Assembly (NCBI GenBank): GCA_002811675.1 | Contig: PDIM01010328.1 | Span: 137,897 to 193,445, forward strand | Length of the DNA: 55,549 nucleotides | Source of the DNA: Ichthyosporea sp. XGB-2017a | Lineage: Eukaryota; Opisthokonta; Ichthyosporea | Direction of reading: 5' to 3' | Shown: positions 28,565-40,235 of the stretch, one piece after another | How the letters are laid out: each line of letters begins with the position of its first letter | Numbering within the stretch: position 1 is the first letter of the stretch | The notes under the pieces: model-generated | Told to the model about the DNA's origin: nothing | The model's input: only the letters and a program-made list of their open reading frames with translations | Database searches by the model: none | Translations under genes and position numbers: made by a program

Positions 28565-28906
28565 AGTTCCAATGTGTGTTTTCAACAAATCCCAGAACAC
28601 CCAAAACGAACTCAAATAACAACAGAAACAAATAGCAGATTTATTTAATTTTATCCCAAACAAAATTATGCGAAACATTCAATGAACAAAGCAGTCAAAG
28701 ATGATATCATAGGGTCGAGGAAGCCCCTCCCTAATCCTTCCTCGAGGGAACCTTGTGAAGGAGAGTGAGTGAAACAAGGAGCCCTGTCTCTTGAGTCTTG
28801 GGCCTTGGCCCTCACAGATGCAGCTGCATTTCCTTAGCGACTTCCCAACTAAAGTGGCCGGGTCGACAGGCTATTATTGCGGACTATTTGACCAGTCACA
28901 ACACCT
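28565..28906. other. Intergenic between DUF711 and the dioxygenase
   Basis: About 340 nt with no recognised gene. It would carry the DUF711 promoter and the dioxygenase terminator. It includes a short purine-rich stretch near 28735-28775 and nothing else that stands out. Confidence 0.5.
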
Positions 28907-30004
28907 CTACGTGTTTGTGAAGGCTTTGGGCGCCGTGTTCTCGAGATGGGAGTAAGTGCTCTGGAGGCGCATGAAAAGGTGCTCTTTTGCAGTCATACGA
29001 TTCTCCTGTTGGGAAGTACAGGTGTTCATTTTTACAAGAGGAGAAGGAACGGGATTCAAGCGAGAATCATCTTGGGCATGGCAAAAATAAGCAACTGAGT
29101 ACCTGTCGTTATTTCTTCCTTTCCCCTCCAATACATCCTGGGATTTGAGAACCACGCGATGTTTAGTGGACGGCAAAAGACCATCCGTCCAGAAGTCCAA
29201 TGCATCCCCCGTATTAACCACCAGGCAATCCTCAACTGGGGTAATGTCCACCCATTTGTCTTCAGTATTCAAAAGCTGTAACCCTCCTACGTTATCCTGA
29301 AACAGCAGTGTTATGGATCCGTAGTCGCTGTGAGCCCCAGCCCGGATAATAAAATCATTTCCCTTGGAATCTTTTCCCGTATTTGGATCCACACCGTACG
29401 CAGTCAACTGTTCTCTTCTAAAAGGGGGATAGTGTAAAAGTCTTAAAATATCACCACTTTCCTTTTCGTAACTGTGGCAACGTGAGAAATACGTGGAATC
29501 TTCCATCTGCAAAGCCTTGCCAAATGCATCCAAAAGCTGCAAGCACACAGAATGGCATTGTTTCTGGAAAAACGAGATTTCCTTATATGCCTTCTCTTCT
29601 CTAAGTTCCGGGGGTAGCTCCTCCATCCTCGTACTCCACACTTTACCCAGGTTGAACGCCTCTTTGAAGTCTTTTGGATATTCCTTCTTTACTGAGTGAT
29701 CCAGCTTTTCGGCACCAAGGCACGAGTATCCTTGATTGTTAACACGGAACTTGTTAATTTCAAAGGCATTCTTATTTTCCACAGAAGAATAAAAAAACCT
29801 GCTCGAATGCTCTAAAACCTTATTCAAGTCCTGGATTCCATGGTTTTTCAACAGGAAGAACCCAATGCCATCACGACAACAGGAATTATAAAGCTTCTGT
29901 GCGAACAAGGACGAGCGATCTTCCCCTCCAGGGGTATCCTTAGACACCCAGTCATTATAGTCCAGCACTGGGATAGCTTGCCCCTCCATAACCTGCTGCT
30001 CCAT
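28907..30004 (-). CDS. Isopenicillin-N-synthase-like 2OG-Fe(II) dioxygenase
   Basis: A non-heme iron oxygenase of the IPNS/flavonoid/gibberellin-oxidase superfamily. It is 365 aa, intronless, starting MEQQVMEGQAIPVLDY. The N-terminal DIOX_N region (IPVLDYNDW ... GIGFFLLKNHGI) is followed by the jelly-roll domain: LRLLHYPP, the iron-binding AHSDYGSITLLFQD (H-x-D), TKHRV (third His) and the 2-oxoglutarate-binding RYSVAYF (R-x-S). All catalytic ligands are present, so the enzyme should be active. The substrate cannot be told from the sequence; family members act on small metabolites in plants, fungi and bacteria. An in-frame extension upstream reads through a CA microsatellite and was rejected. 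It shares a C-rich divergent promoter with the multi-Tudor gene. Confidence 0.92.
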   Translation of the reverse strand: MEQQVMEGQAIPVLDYNDWVSKDTPGGEDRSSLFAQKLYNSCCRDGIGFFLLKNHGIQDLNKVLEHSSRFFYSSVENKNAFEINKFRVNNQGYSCLGAEKLDHSVKKEYPKDFKEAFNLGKVWSTRMEELPPELREEKAYKEISFFQKQCHSVCLQLLDAFGKALQMEDSTYFSRCHSYEKESGDILRLLHYPPFRREQLTAYGVDPNTGKDSKGNDFIIRAGAHSDYGSITLLFQDNVGGLQLLNTEDKWVDITPVEDCLVVNTGDALDFWTDGLLPSTKHRVVLKSQDVLEGKGRNNDRYSVAYFCHAQDDSRLNPVPSPLVKMNTCTSQQENRMTAKEHLFMRLQSTYSHLENTAPKAFTNT

Positions 30005-30362
30005 ACTCCACACAGCACACAACCAAATCCAAATCCACACACACACACACACACACATAGAGGGGGGTGTAATAACAACAATGAACAATGGGTTAACCAC
30101 AACCCCCTCCCCCCGAATAAATTATGGACGATCGCGGCCCCAAGTAGCAAAGCCCTTTTCGCTCAATTACACGCATTGACCCCCCCTCCTCTACAAAGCG
30201 TGGGGGAAGCCACTTCACCACCAGCTGGCCTCTGTCACACTCCATGAGGGGACTGGGGAGATCTACTGGAGGCCTAGCTACCAACAACCACTGACTGTCT
30301 TGTGTATTGCCTGTGGGACGTGCAGCAGATTGGGATCCTGTGCTCTGTTATTTGTAGCACGA
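30005..30362. promoter_or_regulatory. Divergent dioxygenase / multi-Tudor promoter region
   Basis: This 358-nt spacer contains a CA microsatellite (about 30036-30057), G- and C-rich homopolymer patches near 30061, 30105 and 30180, and a CCTAGCTACC motif near 30277. No ORF is credible. It probably carries both promoters. Confidence 0.5.
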
Positions 30363-33300
30363 ATGGAACTGTACTCAAAGCCTCAGCCCAGTCTGGAAAA
30401 GGAAGCGAGCTTACTGCGGAAAACTGGAAAAGAAACTTGCGGAGCAAGTGAAGATCATAGTCGGAGAGGTTGGGTGGATTTTGGAGATCTGAATTACTCT
30501 TCTGACGAACAAGAGTTGGACATTTTAGGAAGTGGTGGAGAATCAAGAAAGCAAAAAAAACTTCTGACCACTGTACAGGAAATCGCCAGTCTGTACACGT
30601 CTACAGGACGGAAGCAAGAAAATGATCAGTTTTTGAGCGGTGTACTTAGTCGAAGTAAGTTGTGTGTTGTATTGTGTATTGCTTTGTGTTTTTAAATGAA
30701 GCAACTCTTTCTCATTGCGTGTCCTTGTTTCATTTTTGAAATTTTTAGTTGAATATTTTAAGGAGCAAGAAATTTTTGAAAACTCAAACAGATTGACCTC
30801 AGACCTTCAACGGTTTAATGAATGGTCTGACAGTCGAGGATATTTAAATATGGGAAAAAAAGAAGTGCCTATGCCAAACAATGAAAGCAAAATGATGGGT
30901 AGTAATGATAAAGCATATGAGATGCAAGACGAAACGCGAGGAAGCTTTTCAGTTCCACTTGTTGAGATCAAGGAGCGTGATATTGGTCAGGAAAATGTTA
31001 GGGAAGCAAACCCCGAAATTGTAATGGCCAGGGGCGGAGTGAGAAGGACCAAAGTCATGGTTGCAAAAAAAAAGGGGCGCTGGACTAACATTGGCCGGGG
31101 AAGGAGCAATGGACCCGGGAGCGAAAGTGACCTGGGAAGTGACAGTGGCCACGGAAGCAATAGTGATCTGGAGCAAACAAAAAAAAACGAACGGCGACGA
31201 ACAGTGATGAGGAACAAGCAGGTCAAAGTGGAATTGGCAAGTGAAACTGAAAGTAAAAATGCGAAATATGATAGGAAAGTTGTTGTGAAGAAAAGTGCGC
31301 AACCTGATAGGAAGCACAGTATGCGACTTGATGGGAAGAATAGACCGCAAAATGTGCTAATTGACAAAAGAAAAAATGCTCGAGATGATGAAGTTTTATG
31401 TAAAAAACCATTGCCCATTAACAGTGAAAAAAATCAAGATGAAAAGCAGGAGAGTGTGCAAGATGATAAGAAAGATGTTCAAAATAGTGGAAAGGAAAAT
31501 GTGAAAGTTTCTATGAAGAAAAGTGTGCAATCGGATGAGAAGAACAGTGCGCAAAATACGGACGTAGTTGATAAACGAAAAAATGTTGGAGAGGATGGAG
31601 TTTCACTTTCGGAAAAGAAACCGCTGTTGAGTGACCTTAAAAAAGATATATCCGAAGCTCAGCAGCAAGTTTCTGAAGTAACGTTACTCGAAGGTGGTGA
31701 ATCAGAAAGTGACGGGCCTGAAGAAGAAACATTGACGCAGAAATTAAGGGGCATGGTAGGTGTCGTAAATACAGTTGATGGGACAATGTCGGGCGAAGTG
31801 CCATACCAGCAGAAAGTCTTGGTTCCTTTTGTGTTTAAAATGTTGCTGAATTTAGAAGATGTTGCGAGAACGTATTGCACGCGCATTGAACGGTTTAGCG
31901 TAAGTATAGTTTCGATAGGTTCTGAGTTTGCATGCAGTGCAACTAACCTATGATTTGTCTGTGTAGGATGATTTTGAGCCGGCCCTAGTTATTGGAGGAT
32001 TGCAAACCAATGTTAGACTTGCGGTTGAAGCTATTGAACAGCAGATAAGCGACTTTCGAAGCAAATCATTTTTTGAAATCAAAGTTATTCTAGATTTGCC
32101 TTATTTGAATTATTGCTCTTTTAAAGGGACATTTGCGGACGTTTCACAGAAGACTCGAACAAAGATTAGCAAAAGCCGTGTATTGCACAACAGCGAGCAA
32201 ATCAACGTAGTTTGTGATACAAGTGATATATTATTGATCAGAGGAAGCGGAAGAGCGTGTGAAAAGGCAGTTCTTTTGCTTGAGAGTGAATTAGAGCGTT
32301 TTCAGGTCGAGTCAACATGTTTTTCTATTACAGCTCCAGATGCTGTGATGGGACTTCTCAAACGGGATTTGATAGATTTTTGGTTAAATAATGGAGTGAC
32401 TATAATATCCACAAGGAGCAGCAGTGGCACGAAGAGGCCTAGTAAGCGCCCATTGATGGAATTTTGTGGGCCATTGCGAAAAGTGACACAGGCATATCGA
32501 CAATTTTCAGATATGTTTTTGAAAGCATGGGAAGAGCTGAATAAGAAAAAGATGACACTCGTTCGGCCAGGCAATACGAAGCCTTTGAGCGTTCTTTCAA
32601 ACTTTAATTTCGATGGGTCTGGAGAAGAAAGTGCCAAAAATTTAGGCGTGGCGATGAGAGCTATGTCGTTATTCAGAGATTCTGATGTAGACGGAAATTC
32701 TTATATGGATGTGAAAGTTACCAAGGCAAGCATACACGAGGAACCCAATGCTAAAGTGAATTTAAAAGGTGAAAATATCACTGGCGGGAAAAAAGCGAAT
32801 CCGTTTTCAGAGATTCTAATACCTTCAACAACGACTAAGGAAGTGCCATTTAAATTAGTCCTCCCATCCGAAACTGATATCGAGCATCTCAAGGGCAATG
32901 TCGGACCAAAGGAAGTGATTTTGTTGAAACAAAAAAAGAGCAGCAAAATATACCAGAGTCTTAGGAAAGCACAGCCTTTGTCGGAAATCCGTTCAAAGTG
33001 TATTTCCGGATGCGTGGACGCAGAAGAAATTGTCGTTACCATCCCCGTTGATAGCAGGGGGCGTTTGTGGGTGGCTAACAGCGATGCCCTTAGTACGATG
33101 AGGGATTCTGTCTCGCAGAGTTGCCGGAATAGTTCTCGATTGTCGAATAAGCCCGAGGAAGGCGGTGTTTTTGGCGTTTATTGCCACCATCAGCGTGCTT
33201 GGCAAAGAGCCCTTGTGGTTGAAGACATTTCAGACTTTGAGTTTTTGGTATTTTTCTGTGATTCAGGAATTGAATCTATAGTTTCATGGGCTGACATGAG

Positions 33301-34954
33301 GCAATTGCCAGACTCTATATCTGCCCAAGCCCATCTGGCTCATAGAGTAACACTGAATCACGTTGTTCCTAGAAATGGGGACGAAGTCAGCTCAGAGTTT
33401 CCGACGCAATGCGTTGACTTTATCAATCAGAAACTTAAAAGCGCAAGTGCTGTGTTTGCTCATAAAGGTTGGAAAGCACCGGACGTCGAAGGGGTAGAGC
33501 TGTTCGCATGTGCTGATTCTAAAATTTGGGATGTTGGAATGAGTGCCTTTGTGAGCTATTTCGAGGACATTTCCATAAAACCGGAAGAGGCCTGTGTGGC
33601 CCGTGCCAAATTCAACCCAGAAGGGGAGTTTGAGAAGCAAAAACTGTTCATTGTGGATGAATTAATAGAAGCACAGGAGGTGTTGTGTGAGCTTATGGCC
33701 TTTTCTTCTGTGAAAGATACTATTTATTCTATGGGCAAAGATATTAGGATGCGATTATTGGGGGTCGGAAGCTCAAATTACATGTATGTAAGGCTCTTAG
33801 GTGGTCATGATGATGACCCAGTTAAGGACTTTGAGTTTCCGGAAAGATATCAAGTTAGTAAATTCTTTATACCATCTTATGTGACGGACAGTAAAAATTC
33901 GTTTGGTACAATTTTTCTCCCAAAGCATTCGATTGTTGGGGCCTTTCATGTTGATCTGAAAACTTGGGAAAGAGCATTAGTACTGTCAGTTTCGCCTAAA
34001 GCGGGATGTGTAGTTCTTTTCATAGATCTCGGTCAAGTTTGTGCCATAAAATCTTCACAGTATCTGCGCAAACTCCCAGAAAAAGCAATGAAAAACATAC
34101 CCATCAACTGCATGCTTATCGCTCTATCTGGAATTCGTTCTGTGGAGTTGGAAATAGGAGATGTGCGCATTGATGAAGTTGAGCTTATGTTCGGTCGAGA
34201 CCCTGTTTTTGGTAGTATAGAATTTACAAAAAAATGTGTCCCTGTGATGGAAGTTTACATGATTATTGATAATTATAGGACCGCTTTGAGGAATCATGAT
34301 ATTTCTACTTTATTTATGGAAGAAGAAACTGTCGACTTTTGCTTATCGTTGTCATCACCCATGTGCGTGGGCCCAGGTGAAATGTTCCGGGGACTTGTTA
34401 CTCATGTTGATATTGTGGAAGAAAAGATGTATTATCAACTGCTTTATCCTATCAACAAACTTGAAACATTTACTCCATGTGGTATCATGAAAAATTTGAA
34501 CCAGAGACGAGCAAGCATGCCTCGAATTAATGGCAACCCCAAATCTGGAATTGTCTACGTTGTGCGATCACCGTTGGACGGAAAGTATTACCGAACAATT
34601 CTTCAGCGTAAAATTGATAACTTGGGAAAGTTTCGCATGCGTACCATTGACTTTGGTTTCAATTTGAATGTGACGTTAAATGAAATTTTTGAATGCGACC
34701 TGGAGTTACAAGAAGAGGGGAGCAAAGCCTTTTGTGTCTCTGTCAACAACTTAAATGAGCTGTATGAAAAGCACTTTGTGAGGCAAGACAATGCTGCTAA
34801 GGGAGACAATGCTAAAGAAAGGGAAGATGCGTTGTGTGCCGTATTCTGCTCACTTCTGTACACCGTTGTTGATTGTCTTAAAGATAAATGCGAAATTGCT
34901 ACTGGGGTTACTATAAAAAATGTTTTATTGGTGCCTGGTCTGCGCAATGGTTGA
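30363..34954 (+). CDS. Large multi-Tudor protein with a KH-like segment
   Basis: Predicted to be an RNP scaffold; Tudor domains usually bind methylated arginine or lysine, and in animals such proteins organise germline and piRNA granules (family knowledge, not shown here). The exons are 30363-30654, 30749-31899 and 31967-34954, in phase, giving 1476 aa. Residues of about 190-440 are charged, with a short RG motif (WTNIGRGRSNG) and a degenerate internal repeat (KKSAQPDRK / KKSVQSDEK). A KH-like segment follows near 515-590 (FFEIKVILDLPYL to AVLLLESELERF) without a clear GxxG loop. Three Tudor-like modules lie near 880-960 (AWQRALVVEDISDFEFLVFF), 1120-1200 (HVDLKTWERALVLSV, VVLFIDLGQV) and 1340-1400 (KYYRTILQRK, MRTIDFGFNL). 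The aromatic cages are incomplete by eye. Family placement is moderate, and the exact homolog is unknown. Confidence 0.75.
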
Positions 34955-34983
34955 CAGAGATTGGGCCGCAGGTGAAAAGTACC

Positions 34984-37900
34984 TTAACTTCGTTTGTTTG
35001 GAGAATTCAGTAAATTTTTGAGGGCTTCTTGGGTCGCCTTTCGCCGTTCAATTAGAGCCTCTGCTTCTTGCTTTAACTCCTCCATATGAGCGAGATGGGA
35101 TTGGTTCAGGGCATCCATGTTGTCTACAGTGTATGTATTCTATGGTCCCATTTTATAAAATAACTCCATATGATTAGTATGATTAGTGTTTTTTGTGGCT
35201 TAGGCAAAAATAGAATTGGAAAACAGGTCGATAAAGACTTACCGATGTACTTGTAGAGTCGTCAAGATTGAAACTTTGACTTTTACTTTGAGTCCCTCGT
35301 TTGGACGCTGCTGTAAGTAGAAGTGCTTCTCCTAAGCAGGACAGTCAAGGTCAATACCGACAAGGGAAGCAAGAAAACCCAGTTAATATTCGAGAACACG
35401 ATAAGGAATAGGGCAAATAAATGTACGTTTTTTTTCTAAACTTACCTTCCACATTCATATTTGTCATTCTCTCGGTATCTCGTCTCAACTCCTTTCGAAG
35501 TTCGCTAAACTTTTCGCGCTCTTGGCGAACAGCTTCTCTTGATACATTATCCATTTGAGTCTGAAGGTTAAAGCGCCTTTCTAAGTCGGCTTCACGGCTT
35601 GCAAGCATTTGATCAAGTTCGTAGTCACGTTCTTTTTGCTTTTCAATCTCAAATAAAATCCGCTGCAGCTCACGCTCCTCTCGGACATCTTGGTCTTTTG
35701 TCGCCGGGGTGCGAGAAATTAAAAGCTGTTAGTGACAGGCACATGGTGAGCAAGTCATTGGCGCCAAAGGGCAGCACTTACCGTAAAAATTGCTCCGCTC
35801 TCTAAGTATTTGAGCTTCTATTTCTTTAGCGCGCTGTAAGCTTTCTACATCTCGGATTTTCTTGAGGCGCATCTCTCTACTTTCAAGATGTTGCTTCATC
35901 TTTTCGTCTATTATTTTTTGCCTTCTTTGGGCCTTTTCCCTCTGAAATCTCTCTTCTTGCATTTTAATTTCATTGAGTCGCATTTCTTCGTCTTTCTGGG
36001 CAAGGAGTTCTTCATACCTCTTCGTTTCGATATCAGATGCGAGACCATATAACTGTTCCTCTTGGATCTTAGTAAGCCTTTTTTGTCGCTCAACCTCAAG
36101 CTCTTGAAATTGCCTTTTCACATCATCAAGTTGAAACTTTAGGTGAACTTCTTGGCTTAGTCGTTGGGCTTCATTTTCAGATGCCATTACACGAACTCTT
36201 CGTTCAAAGTTTTGACTGGCGACAGCTCTTTCTTCTTCTTCAGCTTTTATCTAAGAATGCAAAGTAAATTTAATTGTAGGTAAGACGATACAGTTCTACA
36301 AATAAAAGTAACTAAAAAGAAGGGCAACGTACCTTTCGAAAAGCGATTTCTTCCTCCAAATCGCGTTTTTTCTGATTTAATTCAACTGCTTCTCGCATAA
36401 TATTTGCTGGGTTGCTGCGTCGTAATGCCTCTTGCATCATAGATTCTTGGGACTTCAAACGCATCTGTCTCACAATATTGTCCTCTTCAGCCTTAGCGAT
36501 AGTCCTGCTTCTTTGAGACGACTTCTTTTTGATTTCCTCCTCAAGCTTCTGCATCTCAATAAGTTTGGCTTGCGTTTCATTTTGCATAGTGTTTTGAAGG
36601 GCAAGACTCTTTGCCTGGGTATCGGCCAAGATTTGTTCTTGAAGTAGAAAGTCAACCCTTGCAGATTCTTAAAATGAAAGGAAACATTAATATTAAACGG
36701 AAAAAAAACGGGGGAGACAAAACAATGCATAAAGGGGAGCTTACCGCGATCTAGACGCCTATCTTCTTCAGCAATTTGGTCACGTCTGGCTTGCTCTGCA
36801 TCATTCAGTAGTCTTTGTTGCCTAGCCCATATTTGCTCTTGAATTTTTGTTTCTTCGGTTACTTTTTTAAGCTCCGCAATAACCTTTTTTCTATTCCAAT
36901 AATCTTCCTCTTCCATTCTAATTCTCTCCCTTTCGAGCAGATGGTAGTCAACAATATATTTCGGATAAGCATCAAACGAAGCATAAACGGATCCTTTGGC
37001 AATTGGACTAAAACTATTCACTTCAGGGGCATTTTTCAATTGTAATCCATACAACCTATACGCTTCGTTTATGACTTTCATGGAGTTCGCTCCATTGCTT
37101 GTTCTCAGCAAACTTTCAACTCCTTCGACAGTCTTTTTTTGCATAATAGAGCTGCGAAGGTGTCTGAGGTAAGCGACAACAACAAACTTAAAAAAACTCG
37201 GCGGGTTAGCAAACAAATGATCTAAGAAAATCGTGAACTCTTCTTTCGAAAATACTTCAGTAAATAAGCTTTGCATTAAGTTCCAAGCATAAACCGATGA
37301 AGGAATATCTTTATGCACCATAAAATCGTAAAGCCCCGGGTCATATTTTTGAAGTAGACTTTCGATTTCATTTAATACGGTAATGGGTGGGTTGGGGAAG
37401 TAATCAAACCAGTTGTGGCACCAATTTTGAAGAAAAGTAGCGCACATTTCGAAACACGAGACAGGTTCTTGTAAGGCATTCGATTTCTAAATAAGTATTG
37501 ATTCAAAATTGAACAAAAAATACAAGTATCGTCTCTTTTTGAACAACTCACCATTCGCGTACAGTTTTACAAAGGGGAAAACAATTAGTGGAAGGTAAGG
37601 CAATTCCTCAAATATCGTTCCCCAGTGTGAAAGATTTGAAAGCTGTTGCTCCAGCGAGCGCATAAGTTTACGACTTTTGATTGGGTATTGACGAACAAGC
37701 TTTCGCCACGAAATATGTTCGCCTTTGCTAACAAGCCCATGATAAGCTAAACGAAAATAAAAGGAAAGAAAATAATACGTTTCTTTAACATTTTTGCTTT
37801 CGGAAATATATTTAAACACACAATCAAGTTTACCTTCAGAATTGTATGGAAGCTGCAATAGAAATTTCCAAATCAAGAACCTATAGCGAGCAGGAAACTC

Positions 37901-39737
37901 TCCATATTTTTTTACAATCGCTCGGAGTTTACCTCTATTTAGTAGCGTAGAAGACTTATCAAGCTCAAGGAATTCAAGCTCCTCGGGGGGAACAATATTA
38001 TTACAGTGAGTTTTTTTTTGAGCATTTGCAAGCCGAAAGAGTGGGTTTAAGTTTTCCTTTTTGGGGTCGCATATGGTAACTTGATTGGTATCTCTGGAAT
38101 CAAACACATTTCCTTTATCTCTACTTGCCATATGCTCAACTGCCGCTAGCTTACTAGACGAGCTGCCCTCTCTTGTTACATCTTCATTCAAAGTCAACCT
38201 AACAAACTCTTCAACATCGCGGTTTTGTGAACTCTTCAGAGCAACGAACGAAGGAACTTTAGAGGTTTTGAAGGTTTTATCGCCTGTTTCAAAATACTGG
38301 TGAGACACTGGAATATCAAACAGTCTGAGAGATGCGTCAGCACAGAGAGCAATGGCATATTTTCCATTTGCACTAAATGAAACTTTCTTGATACAAGATG
38401 TCACATTGCCAATTTCGAAAGCCACAGAACCATTAATTACATCGACAAATCTTACAATGCCATCCCGACAAACGGCTGCGACAATGGCAGGTAAAGATTG
38501 TCTCTGTAAAAGAAATTTTTTTAGGCTTGTTGATCCACTCTTTGTTTTTTGCTTCAAGTTCTCTAAAACTTGTTCGCCCGTGGGAAGGTAAATGACATCT
38601 TCCACACCCCGGGCGCTATTTGGTAAGTCTAATATTCTTACAAGCTTTCTATTATTCATATTCCATACATACAAAGCATTTAAAGTGCTGCTTCCAGCTA
38701 TGCAGAATGAAGCCGTCGGATCAAAACAGAAGCGCAAAGGGTTTGGGACACTTTTTTCTGCTAGTGTTTGCTCTTCCTCCTTGTCAGCATGAATCGACAA
38801 TGTGTACTGTAGTGAAAAGTGAGCGCAGTCCCATGCAAGAATAGTCCCGTTATTCAAAGCTGTAAACACGTATTTTCCAGAAGGATCAAAAATAGCTTGC
38901 GAGAGACCCACAACGGCTGCTCCGTTTAAAGTTCTTTTTCGAGTAAAATTTTCCATATCGAAAAGCAGTGAGGCCTCGTGGCTACAAGTCAAAATGTAAC
39001 CTATGGATAGCCGTAGTCAAAAATTTAAAGGACCAATAAAATCATTAGAACCTCCTCTGTCGTTCAGAAAGAAGTACTACCCAATCTACGTACCGCCCGA
39101 TGGATGAACTGAAATGGAGTGAATATTGCTCCGGTGACCCTTCAGCGTTCCGATAAGCTTGCAAGTTTCTGAGAAATGGATGTGTCGTTAATACCCTTCC
39201 ACATTTCAAATCACTATATTCACAAAGTCCTTACCCACTGAACTTACCACTATCAACAAATCTTATTGAATTATCACTAGTTCCCACAAATATTTCGGAC
39301 ATTCTTTTTGGTGAATAGGCCAAGGCTGTTCCATACTTGCCAAGGCGCTGGACGAGAGAGTACCTTTAAATCATGTCATTGGATGTATTATAAGAAACAA
39401 AAACGCCAGCTAACATGAAGCCAAATTTAGTCTTTCCTTACCTGTTCTGCTGCAAACGAAAGACATACATACAGCCACTTGAATCCGTAGCGCAAAAACT
39501 TTCTCCTTTACGATCGAAACTCACCGAAGTAAATCCCTTTCCACTATTTCCCTCTGATTTTGATATGACAGCAGCTAGCCTATATAATATTCAAAGATTA
39601 GTAAATATATTTCTTCATTGAAATCCAAAGACAAGAATAGGCCATGTCGACTCTTCTTACCCATCACTGTCAGTGGTGTCCCTTTTGATAAAGACATTAC
39701 CCACCCGATTTGAGCCAACCTCCACAAAATAAACCAT
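34984..39737 (-). CDS. TBC1D31-like centriolar/ciliary protein (WD40-TBC-coiled coil)
   Basis: TBC1D31 is a centriolar-satellite protein of ciliated cells. Eleven exons were derived: 39737-39661, 39579-39442, 39363-39248, 39168-39094, 39000-37571, 37486-36745, 36667-36333, 36250-35782, 35694-35446, 35331-35243 and 35139-34984, giving about 1291 aa. WD40 repeats fill residues 1 to about 420 (VGTSDNSIRFVDS, HPSGGYILTCSHEA, ALCADASLRLFDI). The TBC domain spans about 500-760 (YGEFPARYRFLIWKFLLQLP, YPIKSRKLMRSLEQQLSNL, WFDYFPNPPI), and long Glu/Arg coiled coils run to the end. The order and the YPKYIVDYHLLERERIR block match TBC1D31. No catalytic RabGAP Arg and Gln fingers are evident, as I recall for this family. 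The exon-5 donor is uncertain. An in-frame TGA shortly before ATG 39737 supports that start. Confidence 0.87.
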
Positions 39738-40235
39738 CTTAGCGCCCCTAGAAGTTCACTAAGATCACCTGTGATATGCACTATAGTAATGTTTTCAACA
39801 AACAGATTCAATCAGCCAATTGGGACTTTTTCTGAAAGGATCGACTCCGCTCCTATCGCAGGATCAATCCACCGGTCACCTTCCTGAAAGCCGCAGCAGT
39901 CTAGATCGAGATATATAACCATTCCTGTGGTGGAAATAGCTACATGAATAATAAAAAAAGGAGGCCCAAGTCCCAACCCTATTTTTTTTACTTTTCGGCG
40001 GGAAGTGGGAACATTCCACGGGGGCTATTTTGGCGGGAAAAAAAGAAGAAAATAAAATCTGTTTTCTGAGAGGGGAAGGGGAAGGAAAAGACTGTAGTCT
40101 AGTGTAGCAGTCAGTCAGTCACCAAGACAAACTAGGGAAGTGGAGATTCTTGACACTTCAACTTCAGATTGAATGAGTAATAATCTGGAAGAGGGATTGT
40201 ACAAAATATTCGTATTGTTTTATTTTGATATCAAA
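39738..40235. promoter_or_regulatory. Divergent TBC1D31-like / RTYGKK-protein promoter region
   Basis: About 500 nt with no gene. It includes GGCGGGAA near 40016 and again near 40032 (AGTGGGAACATT and GGCGGGAAAAAA contexts), which resemble E2F-type TTSGCGGGAA sites, plus a GGGGAAGGGGAAGG tract near 40070. The E2F resemblance is by eye only. Confidence 0.4.
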
